This document shows, piece by piece, positions 37,414-46,263 of a stretch of 64,000 nucleotides of DNA (position 1 is the stretch's first letter; each line of letters begins with the position of its first letter). This DNA comes from an uncultured Pirellulaceae bacterium. Lineage in GTDB: Bacteria > Planctomycetota > Planctomycetia > Pirellulales > Pirellulaceae. The translations under genes were made by a program, and so were the position numbers. The notes beneath the pieces were generated by a model. That model saw only the letters and a list, made by a program, of their open reading frames with translations, ran no database searches and had not been told where the DNA came from. The stretch spans positions 32,385 through 96,384 of the forward strand of contig CALJOA010000027.1 of NCBI GenBank assembly GCA_937981585.1, written 5' to 3'.

Positions 37414-38637
37414 ATGTCCAAGCCGCCAAAAAAGCCCGCCAAAAAACCTAAACCGGTTGAAGACGATGGCAAAACTCTCGCCCAGCGCGACGAAGAAGCG
37501 ATCGAGCAAATGGTTTCGCGGTTCGTCGAAAAGCAGGAAGAGAAACCGGTCGACAAATACCTGCGGGCATTGGTCAAGCTTGAGGGTTCCGACCTTCACA
37601 TGAAAGTCGGCAAACCCCCGATCGTTCGTGTTAATGGAACGCTTAAAGAACTCAAGCGTGATCCGATCGGCGTCGAAGAAATGGCTCGGCTGCTATTCCC
37701 AATGATGACCGAACGTACCCGCGATATCTTCGATGAAGAAGGCGGTGCTGACTTTGCTTACACGATCGACGTCGATGGTGTGAACTGGCGATTCCGTGTC
37801 AACATGCTTCAGCAGCTCGGAAAGATTGGCTTGGTCGCGCGTCGTGTCAACAATTTCATTCCCGACTTTACGGGTTTGCATTTGCCGCCGACGATGGAAA
37901 CCCTGTGTCACTTCGACCAAGGCATGATTCTTCTGGCTGGAGTGACCGGTTCAGGTAAGAGTACCACGATTGCCTCGATGTTGAATTACATCAACAGCAT
38001 CTATTCCAAACACATCCTGACCCTCGAAGATCCGATCGAATTCGTTTTCACCGACGATAAGTGTTTAATCAACCAACGAGAAATCGGCATCGACGTGGTT
38101 GATTTCGGTGTCGGTATGAAGCATGCCGTTCGTGAAGATCCCGATATCATTCTCGTCGGTGAGCTTCGAGACGAAGAAACCTTCATGACCGCGATCCATG
38201 CGGCTGAGACAGGTCACCTCGTATTCGGAACGATTCATGCTTCGACGGCTCCTTCAACGATCGGTCGTATTCTCGACCTCTTTCCCGAAGACATGCACGG
38301 AGCGATTCGAAGTGCGATCGCGATGAACATGAAAGCAATCGTTGCTCAAAAGCTGCTCAAATCGATCAATCCCAAGGTCGGCCGAGTGCCGACTTGCGAG
38401 ATCATGACATTTAATCCGACGGTTAGGAAGTTGATTCTCGAATCTCGAGACCACAACTTGAGCGATGCAATTAGGATTGGATATGAGGAAGGCATGCAGG
38501 ACTTCACCAAAAGCCTCAAGGACCTGATCGATCAGGAGTTGATCGACCGACCAACCGCGTTCCAGGTCGCTCCCAACAAGGAAGAGCTCAAGATGAAGCT
38601 CAAAGGTATCAACGTTTCGCAACCCGGAATTATTTAA
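37414..38637 (+). CDS. pilT: PilT-type retraction ATPase
   Basis: This type IV pilus retraction ATPase has 407 residues. It has a PAS-like N-domain (about 45-150), Walker A GVTGSGKST (176-184), the Asp-box region around 200, Walker B/AIRAEG-equivalent ILVGELRDEET, and the His-box region GHLVFGTIHAS. A Lys-rich N-terminal extension (about 1-30) is longer than in standard PilT (about 345 residues). The next gene starts on the last base of its stop (TAATG), indicating translational coupling with the degenerate GspE-like protein. pilB and pilC are not in the window. Confidence 0.93.
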   Translation: MSKPPKKPAKKPKPVEDDGKTLAQRDEEAIEQMVSRFVEKQEEKPVDKYLRALVKLEGSDLHMKVGKPPIVRVNGTLKELKRDPIGVEEMARLLFPMMTERTRDIFDEEGGADFAYTIDVDGVNWRFRVNMLQQLGKIGLVARRVNNFIPDFTGLHLPPTMETLCHFDQGMILLAGVTGSGKSTTIASMLNYINSIYSKHILTLEDPIEFVFTDDKCLINQREIGIDVVDFGVGMKHAVREDPDIILVGELRDEETFMTAIHAAETGHLVFGTIHASTAPSTIGRILDLFPEDMHGAIRSAIAMNMKAIVAQKLLKSINPKVGRVPTCEIMTFNPTVRKLILESRDHNLSDAIRIGYEEGMQDFTKSLKDLIDQELIDRPTAFQVAPNKEELKMKLKGINVSQPGII

Positions 38638-40391
38638 TGCATCTAGTGCTTCGGCGCAATCAATGTACGGTCACGATCGCTTCGATTGCGATTTTGCTGG
38701 TACCGTTTGCTGATACTCTTTACGCGCAAACCGGCGGAGCAGACGGCCCCGGCGGCTATCTATCGTGGATCAAATTGCTGGTCATCGGCGTGGTCTACCT
38801 GATTTGGGTTCGTACATCGGACTGGATCAATCGAGATGCCATGAAGATCGGTGACAAAACCAACTTGAAACAGGAAATCTGGAATCCCATCGTGGTTTTC
38901 AGTTTCCTGATTGGTTTTCTGTGCGTAATTTCGATCCCGATCTTTTTGGCCGGTCTACCGATATACCTGTTAACTGCGTGGGTTCCCTTGCTGGTTTATT
39001 TTGTTCAGCGGCGCGGCAAGCTCCAATCCGACCCAAGTATCGCTCAGCAGTTGAAGCTCCAACCGGGTCAAACACCACCACCGAGGGTGTTGCCACAAGA
39101 CGAAGGCGCCGAGATCAACTTCTCTGCGGCCGGCGATGACAAAAGTCAAAAACAAGCCAACTTGATTCGCGCTCGTCAAAGCTCAGCCTTCGCCGAGATG
39201 AAAGATTTTCTGGTCATGAACCAGTTCAAGCGAGCCGAACAGGTTTTGCTGGACTACACTCGCGACGCCGTCAACGGACGGTTATTGGTTGACGGAACCT
39301 GGCATGCAATTGAACCCATGGATCGCGAGACCGGTGACGCGATTTTGGAAAGCTTGAAGAATCTGGCTGGTCTCAATCCGCAGGAACGACGAGCAAAACA
39401 ATCTGGTGGTTTCGGATTTAAGTCAGACCAAGGCAAAACAGAACTACAACTGACGACCCAGGGCGTCCCTACCGGTGAACGGGCACAACTGCTGTACAAG
39501 CTCGGCGGCAAAGACGAGATGAACTTCTCAGAGCTCGGTATGTTCCCAGACATGGTTGAGCAAATCAAATCAACTCTCGACGGCAATGGAATAGCGATCG
39601 TCTCGGCGCCACGCGGAAACGGCTTATCCACGAGCTGGAAAGGCGCGTTGGCAACGACCGATCGTTTGACCCGCGACTGTATCTCGCTCATTGACGCCAG
39701 TGAAAAAGATACAGACGTCGAAAACATCGTCGTCAATTTATACGATCTGGCAAAAGAACCGCAGCTTGAAACGCTTAATGCTCAATTGTTGACACAGCCA
39801 GATTTTGTCGCCGTTCCAAAAGTCGAAGACGCCGCGACAATGGACCGATTGGTCCAGCAGGCCTCTGGAGAAACAACGGTCTTGTTGCGGGCCTCGGCCA
39901 AATCAGCATCAGAGGCGCTTTTGAGGGCGTACTCCCAAGCCGGCGATCGCAAAAAGTTTCTCGCGGCGCTCAACAATGTGACATGTCAGCGATTGGCTCG
40001 TCGATTGTGCAGCGAGTGTCGAGTCGAAGTTCGTGTTCAACCTGCCATTATCCAAAAACTGGGCGGCAACCCGAAAACCCAAGGCACAATCTTCAATCAC
40101 TGGCAACTGCCGCCTCCCGAACAACGCGTCGACGAAAAAGGACGCGAGATTGAGTTCCCACCTTGTAAGGCTTGCGGGGGAATCGGATACATCGGTCGTA
40201 TCGCCGTGTTTGAGATGATCACACGCAACGACCAACTACGACAGTTCATCGGTAAAAATCCAAAAGTAGACGCGATTGAAAAAGCTGCGGCAAAACTCGG
40301 CAAAGCTTCGCTGGCTAAACAGACTTACAAACTGGTGTTGCTCGGGGTCATTTCACTAGCCGAAGCCCAACGAGTATTGAAACAAGGGTAG
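38637..40391 (+). CDS. Membrane-anchored GspE/PilB-like protein with degenerate Walker A
   Basis: This 584-residue protein has three or four N-terminal hydrophobic segments (about 13-30, 42-60, 85-105 and 108-125) followed by a PilB/GspE-like domain. The Walker A equivalent reads SAPRGNGLSTSW (about 323-334): the catalytic Lys is absent. The C-terminal zinc knuckle of the GspE family is kept (CSEC, then CKACGGIGYIGR). It overlaps pilT by one base (TAATG). The loss of the ATP-binding Lys in an otherwise conserved scaffold suggests a non-hydrolysing structural or regulatory partner of PilT-type motors. Confidence 0.8.
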   Translation: MHLVLRRNQCTVTIASIAILLVPFADTLYAQTGGADGPGGYLSWIKLLVIGVVYLIWVRTSDWINRDAMKIGDKTNLKQEIWNPIVVFSFLIGFLCVISIPIFLAGLPIYLLTAWVPLLVYFVQRRGKLQSDPSIAQQLKLQPGQTPPPRVLPQDEGAEINFSAAGDDKSQKQANLIRARQSSAFAEMKDFLVMNQFKRAEQVLLDYTRDAVNGRLLVDGTWHAIEPMDRETGDAILESLKNLAGLNPQERRAKQSGGFGFKSDQGKTELQLTTQGVPTGERAQLLYKLGGKDEMNFSELGMFPDMVEQIKSTLDGNGIAIVSAPRGNGLSTSWKGALATTDRLTRDCISLIDASEKDTDVENIVVNLYDLAKEPQLETLNAQLLTQPDFVAVPKVEDAATMDRLVQQASGETTVLLRASAKSASEALLRAYSQAGDRKKFLAALNNVTCQRLARRLCSECRVEVRVQPAIIQKLGGNPKTQGTIFNHWQLPPPEQRVDEKGREIEFPPCKACGGIGYIGRIAVFEMITRNDQLRQFIGKNPKVDAIEKAAAKLGKASLAKQTYKLVLLGVISLAEAQRVLKQG

Positions 40392-40455
40392 CCGATCAGC
40401 CTGGCTCAACTTTAAGACCACACCGAAACAAACGAAAAGTTAAAACCAAAAAGAT

Positions 40456-41751
40456 ATGTACGACGACGGACCTCCAATCGAATTCTTTGCTGCAGGAGAA
40501 ACTCCTGAAGAGCAAGAAGCCAATCTGAAGACGGTCGAGCCCTCTCCTGGTTTCGAACCGGCTTCGGAGTTGTGCGCCGAATCGATTCTAAAAGACGCCG
40601 ACGTCACCGTTCTCGACTTTTCGGCTCAGCAAGTAACGCTCCGATTTCAAATTGACGGCTTGTGGCACTCCGGCGCTCCGATGGACCGCGAAACTGGCGA
40701 CTACATGCTGGCGACGCTGAAACAACTTGCGGGGCTCGACTACCGCGAACGCCGCGCTCGGCAAACGGGCAACTTCGGCACGATGTACCTTAAGAAAAAG
40801 CAGAAGTTCAAGCTCGTCTCTCAAGGAATCAAAACCGGCGAACGAGTTGCGCTTTACCTTGACTACAAACGTCCGCCGCTGGACAAGTGCGAAGAATTGG
40901 GAATGCGGGCCAGCATGATCAACCAGTTGCACGGCATCGTAAATGACTCCGAAATGGGGATCGTCGTGACATCGGCCGTCCCCGGTGAAGGCTATACAAA
41001 GTGTTGGCGCGGAGCCTTGGATACCTGTGACCGGCTCACGCGCGACTACTTTGTGATGGAACACGTTGGCAGAAACGAACCCGAAGTCATCAACGTTTAT
41101 CCTGTTGAGTACGATACGGCCAAGGGCGAAGACCCGATGACTCCGATCCCCCAGCTAATGCTCAAAGAGCCCGATGTACTCGGGTTTCCGGACGTTGAAA
41201 CTGGCAATTTGCTTGATCGAATTGTTGATCACTCAGTGCAGCACAAACTGCCGACGTTCACTCGTGTTCCGGGCAAGCACTGTATCGACGCGCTGTTGCG
41301 ACTGCTGGTTCTAAAACCTGATGTCAAGAAGCTTGCCGATCGCTTGACTGCCGTGTTGACGATGCGCCTGATTCGGTTGCTTTGCGACGATTGTAAAATC
41401 GGATTTCCGCCTCATCCCAAAATGCTTCAGCAACTTGGTCTGCCACCGGGCCGCGTGGCGGAGTTGTTCCGCCCGATGGTGTACCAACCCGGGATGGTTG
41501 ACGAAGATGAAGTCGAAATCGAGCCGTGTGCAACATGCTCCGGGATCGGCTATCGGGGTCGAACCGGTCTGTTTGAGTTGTTGACGATCAACGACGAACT
41601 CAAACAGGCACTAGTTTCGGACCCCAAAATGGGCAACCTTGCCGGGATCGCCAAACGTCATGGACATGTTTCGATGCAAATGGAAGGCATCGTTATGATC
41701 GCTGCCGGGCGAACATCGATCGAAGAATTACAACGTGTTTTGAAGTCCTGA
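40456..41751 (+). CDS. Second GspE/PilB-like protein with degenerate Walker A
   Basis: This 431-residue soluble relative of the preceding protein lacks its membrane segments. The Walker A equivalent reads SAVPGEGYTKCW (about 175-186), with Tyr where the Lys should be. Both proteins share the sequence pattern GAL-x(3)-DRLTRD after the loop. The zinc knuckle is kept (CDDC ... CATCSGIGYRGR), as is the PilB-type C-terminal MQMEGIVMIAAGRTSIEELQRV. It appears to be a tandem paralogue. The start at 40456 has no strong ribosome site, but the first residues fit the paralogue. Confidence 0.8.
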   Translation: MYDDGPPIEFFAAGETPEEQEANLKTVEPSPGFEPASELCAESILKDADVTVLDFSAQQVTLRFQIDGLWHSGAPMDRETGDYMLATLKQLAGLDYRERRARQTGNFGTMYLKKKQKFKLVSQGIKTGERVALYLDYKRPPLDKCEELGMRASMINQLHGIVNDSEMGIVVTSAVPGEGYTKCWRGALDTCDRLTRDYFVMEHVGRNEPEVINVYPVEYDTAKGEDPMTPIPQLMLKEPDVLGFPDVETGNLLDRIVDHSVQHKLPTFTRVPGKHCIDALLRLLVLKPDVKKLADRLTAVLTMRLIRLLCDDCKIGFPPHPKMLQQLGLPPGRVAELFRPMVYQPGMVDEDEVEIEPCATCSGIGYRGRTGLFELLTINDELKQALVSDPKMGNLAGIAKRHGHVSMQMEGIVMIAAGRTSIEELQRVLKS

Positions 41752-41778
41752 TTGAACTGAAACGAATTACAAGAACCG

Positions 41779-42426
41779 ATGCTGTATTTAATCTTCTTTG
41801 GAATGTTTGTTCTGATCGTCGCCAGTACATGGTGGTTCGGTCTTTGGAGCAACGTTGTCACGTTGATCAATCTGATGATTGCGGCGCTATTGGCCAGCAG
41901 TCTGTACCAGCCGATGTCACAGGCGCTTAAGGGTATCGACGATTCGTATGCCGATCTATTCGATTTCATTGGTGTCTGGGCTGTTTTTTGCATTGCGATG
42001 TTTGTGCTTCGCGGAGCAACCGACGCCTTGAGCGCCTTTCGTTTGAAGTTTGATCCGTTGACCGAGATGATTGGGCGTTCCCTCGTTTCAATCTGGATCG
42101 CGGGTGTGTTTATCTGCTTTGCGGCTTTTTCGATGCAGATAGCTCCTTTGCCTCCGTCATTTTATGGACGTGAGACTCCTGCGACCAAGCCGTCGGAAGT
42201 TGGAACGATGCCTGATAAATTATGGCTGGCGTTTGTTCAAAGCCGATCTCGTGGAGCACTTGCGGCAAGCCAATCTGCTGGAGCCGGTTTGCCAGAGTAC
42301 CGTTTGCCGGATCACCCAGACGATGAAGGATCGGACAAACGCGTCTTCGATCCCCATGGCGAGTTTCTGTTCGAGATGGAAGATCGCCGCTGGAAGTTGT
42401 CCAAGAAAGAGCGACTGCGTAATTGA
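41779..42426 (+). CDS. CvpA-like membrane protein
   Basis: This 215-residue protein has four hydrophobic segments (about 2-22, 25-45, 60-80 and 100-120) followed by a soluble charged C-terminus. The layout resembles CvpA/colicin-V-production-family proteins, in which membrane spans with Gly/Ala residues come first. It lies 27 bases after the second GspE-like gene and completes the pilT operon. Function unknown. Confidence 0.6.
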   Translation: MLYLIFFGMFVLIVASTWWFGLWSNVVTLINLMIAALLASSLYQPMSQALKGIDDSYADLFDFIGVWAVFCIAMFVLRGATDALSAFRLKFDPLTEMIGRSLVSIWIAGVFICFAAFSMQIAPLPPSFYGRETPATKPSEVGTMPDKLWLAFVQSRSRGALAASQSAGAGLPEYRLPDHPDDEGSDKRVFDPHGEFLFEMEDRRWKLSKKERLRN

Positions 42427-42465
42427 TCGTAGTTGGCTCACAGCGCATTCGTTTAGTAGCTCGGC

Positions 42466-42598
42466 TGTCCCAGCCGTGAATAACGCTTTCACTTTAGCGG
42501 AGCCGTCCGGTCGAGCTTCTGTCTTATGGTGGGCTAGGCTTCCAGCCTGTCATTTTTCCTCGATGCCGCTGACAGGCAAGATGCCTATCCCACCTAAC
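42466..42598. repeat. Two adjacent palindromes (families D and G)
   Basis: The first part contains a GGCTGTCCCAGCCGTG half similar to the palindrome at 60374. The second is an imperfect inverted repeat with arms GGTGGGCTAGGCTTCCAGCC and GGCAAGATGCCTATCCCACC (about 42522-42597). They fill the 220-base gap between the convergent CvpA-like gene and fabI and may terminate transcripts from both sides. Confidence 0.65.
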
Positions 42599-42646
42599 GC
42601 GCAAACGGTTCAGGCTTTTCCGTATGAACAAAGCAAGAGCTGCCAA

Positions 42647-43474
42647 CTACTTGCTGGCCAGCATGTCGACCATTCGGCCCGGTGATCCCATGGCGTTGTA
42701 TCCTCCATCAACGTGAAGGATCTCGCCGGTTATGCCGTCGGAGAGATCGGACAGCAAGAACGCGCCGCTGTTGGCGACTTCGTGGTGTTCGATGTTACGA
42801 CCAAGGGGTGCGACATGCTCGTACATCATCAGCATTTCATTGGCGCCGACGGCTGAACTGGCTAGCGTCTTAAGCGGTCCAGCACTGAGCGCGTTAACTC
42901 GAACACCACTGGTTCCCAAATCGTAGGCCAGATATCTCGTCGTCGCCTCAAGCGCCGCTTTGCAGATTCCCATCATGTTGTAGCCGGCGACAATCTTCTC
43001 ACCGCCGAAGTAAGTCATGCAGGCGACCGAGGCCTTGTCAGACAGAATTGGTCGAGCTGCCTTGGTGACGGCGATCAAGCTGTAACAGCTAATGTCCATC
43101 GCCATCTTGAAGCCTTCCCTACTTGCGTCGATCGTGTCGCCCAAATCGGCTCGGTCGGCATAGGCAATCGAATGCAGCAGAAAGTCAATCGTGCCAAATT
43201 CTTTCTTGGCCGTTTCCATGACCTCGGCTATTTGGGCATCATCCTGAACGTTAAGCGGAACCAAGAACGAAGGCTGAGCTTCGAAATCGAGTTTACTAAA
43301 GCACTTTTCGACTCGGCGACGGTTCTTCTTTCGCTCGTCATCTTCCCGGTCGGGTAGATGGGTAAATCCACATTGGCCACCTTCAGACATGATCTTCTTG
43401 GCGATCGCCCAAGCGATCGAGCGATCGTTCGCCACACCCAGAATCAAACCTTTTTTGCCTTCGAACAAACCCAT
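42647..43474 (-). CDS. fabI: Enoyl-ACP reductase (NADH), FabI
   Basis: This enzyme reduces the enoyl-ACP double bond in the last step of fatty-acid elongation; it has 275 residues. It starts MGLFEGKKGLILGVAND (NAD-binding GxxxxxSI) and carries the FabI catalytic pattern Y-x(6)-K in YNMMGICK near residue 165-172. The length is the usual one. The start at 43474 has AAGGG about ten bases upstream. No other fab gene is adjacent. Confidence 0.95.
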   Translation of the reverse strand: MGLFEGKKGLILGVANDRSIAWAIAKKIMSEGGQCGFTHLPDREDDERKKNRRRVEKCFSKLDFEAQPSFLVPLNVQDDAQIAEVMETAKKEFGTIDFLLHSIAYADRADLGDTIDASREGFKMAMDISCYSLIAVTKAARPILSDKASVACMTYFGGEKIVAGYNMMGICKAALEATTRYLAYDLGTSGVRVNALSAGPLKTLASSAVGANEMLMMYEHVAPLGRNIEHHEVANSGAFLLSDLSDGITGEILHVDGGYNAMGSPGRMVDMLASK

Positions 43475-43596
43475 TTACCAATTCCCTTTTGCTGTACGAT
43501 TGTTTGACTGATTCAAAGTGGCTACGTTAGACAACTGAACCAGACTCAATTTGATAACAGTTTTACTGGCTCTCAACAATTCCTACGACTCCAAGT

Positions 43597-45540
43597 ATGT
43601 CTCAATCTGCACAATCATCGCGAATAACTGCAGGTCAATCGGCTGCGGAACTGTTAGTCCGTCTGATTGATTTATCGCTTGAGAGTTCCAGCGAAGCCGA
43701 TTTTCTCGGCTCGGCGCTGCAGTGCATTAACGAAAAAGCGAAATCGAGCGGGACAACGCTGATCGAAGGAGCCAAAGGTCAATGGCGTGTGATCGCTCAC
43801 TCTGGAGCTGGCGACGGACTGCCAACTGAAATGCTTGCCGACGCGCTGGACGCTGAAGCCTGCAAACAGGGCGAAGGCTGGACAGCGGCTCCGCTGTACA
43901 AGCCAAACCGGGCCAGCCAGTTGCTAGCCTGCAATTCCGATTCCATCGACACCAGCGAATTCGATTCCTGGACTGCGGCGGTCGGATTGGCGCTCAGCTC
44001 GTTCAAACAACGAGCCCAACAGTCTCGCCGTGCCCAGCGGCTCGATGCGATTCTTGAGATGACGGCCCAGTGGAACAAGTCACGACAAACCGATCAGTTG
44101 CTTGAACAAATCGCACTGGCATCAACCCGATTGTTGGGAGCCGAACGTGCGACGATCTTCTTGCCCGACGCGGCAGGAAGCTCGTTGATTGGAAAACCGG
44201 CGTTGGGAGTAGAAGCCGGTGAGATCCGGATCCCGCTCAATGCCGGTGTGGTAGGACAAGTCATGGAGTCTGGCCAACCGGCGCGGGTTGACTACGACGT
44301 ATCGGATGAGCAAAGCCAGATTCATCGCGAGGTCGATGACCAGCTTGGGTTTCAAACGAAAACGATTCTGTGCGTGCCGATGGTTAACGGCGAGGGAACG
44401 ACGATCGGCGCGTTCGAACTGATCAACCGCAACGAAGGCAACTTTACCGACGAAGACGAAACAGCACTGCGCGAACTGGCCTCTCATGCCGCGGTCGCTA
44501 TTGACAACACCCAGCACGTTGAACAATTGGTCACGTCAAAGCGAACGGTGTCACAGCAGGCGGCCGGGCAAGTCGAAATGATCGGCGAGTGTGCCGCGAT
44601 CGAACAACTCAAAAAGTCGATTGAGCGCGTCGCCAATACCGATCTTGTGATTCTGATCACTGGTGAAAATGGTACCGGCAAGGAAGTCGTCGCTCAGATG
44701 ATTCATTACCTCAGCGCCCGCCGCGACGAGGTTTTAGTCGCCGTCAACTGCGCCGCGATCAGCGAGACGCTGCTGGAGAGCGAACTGTTTGGCCACGAAA
44801 AAGGTTCCTTCACCGACGCACATCAAACACGCGAGGGAAAATTTGAACTCGCCAAAGACGGGACGTTGTTCTTGGACGAAATCGGGGACATGAGTCTTGA
44901 TGGTCAATCGAAGCTCCTCAGAGTCCTTGAAGAACGAAAGGTCGTGCGAGTGGGCGGATCGACTCCGATTCCGACCGATGCGAGGGTGCTTGCCGCGACC
45001 AATCAAGATCTGGCTCAAATGATCACGGACAAAAAGTTCCGCCAGGATCTGTATTTCCGACTTAACGTCGTTCCAATTGAGCTTCCCCCGCTGCGCGATC
45101 GTGGAGATGACGTGATCTTGCTAAGCGAACATTTCCTGACTCAGTTCTGCGGCAAAGCCCGACGCAGCGTGCCAAAAATTACAGCGGCGGCGAAGAAGCG
45201 ACTGCTTGGTCACGCTTGGCCGGGCAACATCCGTGAGCTTCGCAACATGATGGAACGACTGGCTTATCTGACCGACGGAGAGAAAATCGACGCCAGCGAT
45301 TTGGATTTCGTAAACTCGCCCGCCAGCGCCGATTCCGCAATACCGATGGACCTGCCACTTACCGAGGCGACCCGTCAGTTCCAGGTCGACTATATCGCTC
45401 GGCACATCGAACGCTCAAAAGGCAACATGACCGACGCGGCCGCAAAAATGGGGCTTCATCGTTCCAATCTTTATCGCAAGATGAAGCAGTTGGGGATGAG
45501 CGACGGCGATGGGGGAGGTGCGGAAGACTCTGACGGCTGA
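43597..45540 (+). CDS. Sigma54-type activator with GAF domain
   Basis: This bacterial enhancer-binding protein has 647 residues. A GAF domain (about 165-310) follows an N-terminal segment of unclear fold, then an AAA+ core (about 325-560) with Walker A GENGTGKE and Walker B GTLFLDEIGDM. A Fis-type helix-turn-helix lies at 605-640. The sigma54-contact loop, normally GAFTGA, reads GSFTDA at about residue 403. The GAF domain suggests sensing of a small molecule or redox signal. Target genes are unknown; no -24/-12 promoter was identified nearby. Confidence 0.9.
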   Translation: MSQSAQSSRITAGQSAAELLVRLIDLSLESSSEADFLGSALQCINEKAKSSGTTLIEGAKGQWRVIAHSGAGDGLPTEMLADALDAEACKQGEGWTAAPLYKPNRASQLLACNSDSIDTSEFDSWTAAVGLALSSFKQRAQQSRRAQRLDAILEMTAQWNKSRQTDQLLEQIALASTRLLGAERATIFLPDAAGSSLIGKPALGVEAGEIRIPLNAGVVGQVMESGQPARVDYDVSDEQSQIHREVDDQLGFQTKTILCVPMVNGEGTTIGAFELINRNEGNFTDEDETALRELASHAAVAIDNTQHVEQLVTSKRTVSQQAAGQVEMIGECAAIEQLKKSIERVANTDLVILITGENGTGKEVVAQMIHYLSARRDEVLVAVNCAAISETLLESELFGHEKGSFTDAHQTREGKFELAKDGTLFLDEIGDMSLDGQSKLLRVLEERKVVRVGGSTPIPTDARVLAATNQDLAQMITDKKFRQDLYFRLNVVPIELPPLRDRGDDVILLSEHFLTQFCGKARRSVPKITAAAKKRLLGHAWPGNIRELRNMMERLAYLTDGEKIDASDLDFVNSPASADSAIPMDLPLTEATRQFQVDYIARHIERSKGNMTDAAAKMGLHRSNLYRKMKQLGMSDGDGGGAEDSDG

Positions 45541-45628
45541 GCATCAAATTGCTAGTCTTACTGGGAAAAAAACCGGTTTTTGCCTCTCGACGTAAGCTGG
45601 GGGATTTATTAGAATCTGGCGTTCCACA

Positions 45629-45655
45629 GGACGGTATTGCCGTCCATTTTTTATT
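45629..45655 (+). terminator. Hairpin with T run ahead of rplU
   Basis: The perfect 6-bp stem GGACGG-TATTG-CCGTCC is followed by ATTTTTTATT. It sits 31 bases upstream of the rplU start. It can end the upstream activator transcript, or act as an attenuator in the L21 leader. Confidence 0.65.
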
Positions 45656-45685
45656 CACAGATCAAAATTGATCCACGGACCAATC

Positions 45686-45994
45686 ATGTACGCGATTATT
45701 GCAGACGGCGGACGCCAATATAAAGTCGAAGAAGGCCAGCTTTTGGAGATTGATTTCCGCGAAGCCAAAGAAGGCGACAAGCTGACTTTTGATCGCGTTT
45801 TGGCGGTTTCAAGCGACAGTGGATTCAAGCTTGGCAAACCCACCGTCAGTGGTGCCAAGGTATCGGCCAAAGTCATTGGTCAAACCCAAGGCGAGAAGGT
45901 CTACGTCCAAAAGTTCCGTCGCCGTAAGAACAGCAAGCGACGAACCGGTCATCGACAGAAGTACGTGAAGGTCTTGATCGAGTCTATCGCGTAG
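45686..45994 (+). CDS. rplU: 50S ribosomal protein L21
   Basis: This 102-residue large-subunit protein starts MYAIIADGGRQYKVEEGQ. The L21 signature KFRRRKNSKRRTGHRQKY near the C-terminus is intact. The ATG at 45686 is preferred over a TTG six codons earlier. Usually rpmA (L27) follows directly; here an intrinsic terminator and a sigma54-type activator gene follow instead, and no L27 was seen in the next 1.4 kb. Confidence 0.97.
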   Translation: MYAIIADGGRQYKVEEGQLLEIDFREAKEGDKLTFDRVLAVSSDSGFKLGKPTVSGAKVSAKVIGQTQGEKVYVQKFRRRKNSKRRTGHRQKYVKVLIESIA

Positions 45995-46024
45995 TTCATC
46001 ATCCAAAGAAACATTGATGTTCGA

Positions 46025-46053
46025 GCCAGTCCTCCAAGGGGCTGGCTTTTTTC
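46025..46053 (+). terminator. Intrinsic terminator after rplU
   Basis: The stem AGCCAG ... CTGGCT, extended by GG-CC pairs, is followed by TTTTTT. It begins 31 bases after the L21 stop codon and isolates rplU from the downstream activator gene. Confidence 0.88.
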
Positions 46054-46263
46054 GTTGAGGCTTCCTGAACTGGAAATCAGAATTTCCCGGTCCCGATGAG
46101 CCTACGTAATCCCCACTTTTTGGGTTGAGATTCCTCTGTTGCTGATTCTGCTTGCTATTGTTGTCGATTTATCGCGCAAATCGCGAGTTGGGGTATTTGA
46201 GAATTAAGGAAACGAGGTTGAAATAGAACCTGACCACAACTTTTACATCAATTTGTGCAATAT

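Noticed and set aside
37019..37429. Several short minus-strand frames in the gap before pilT
   Set aside because: No ribosome site or recognisable family; a decayed gene could not be demonstrated.
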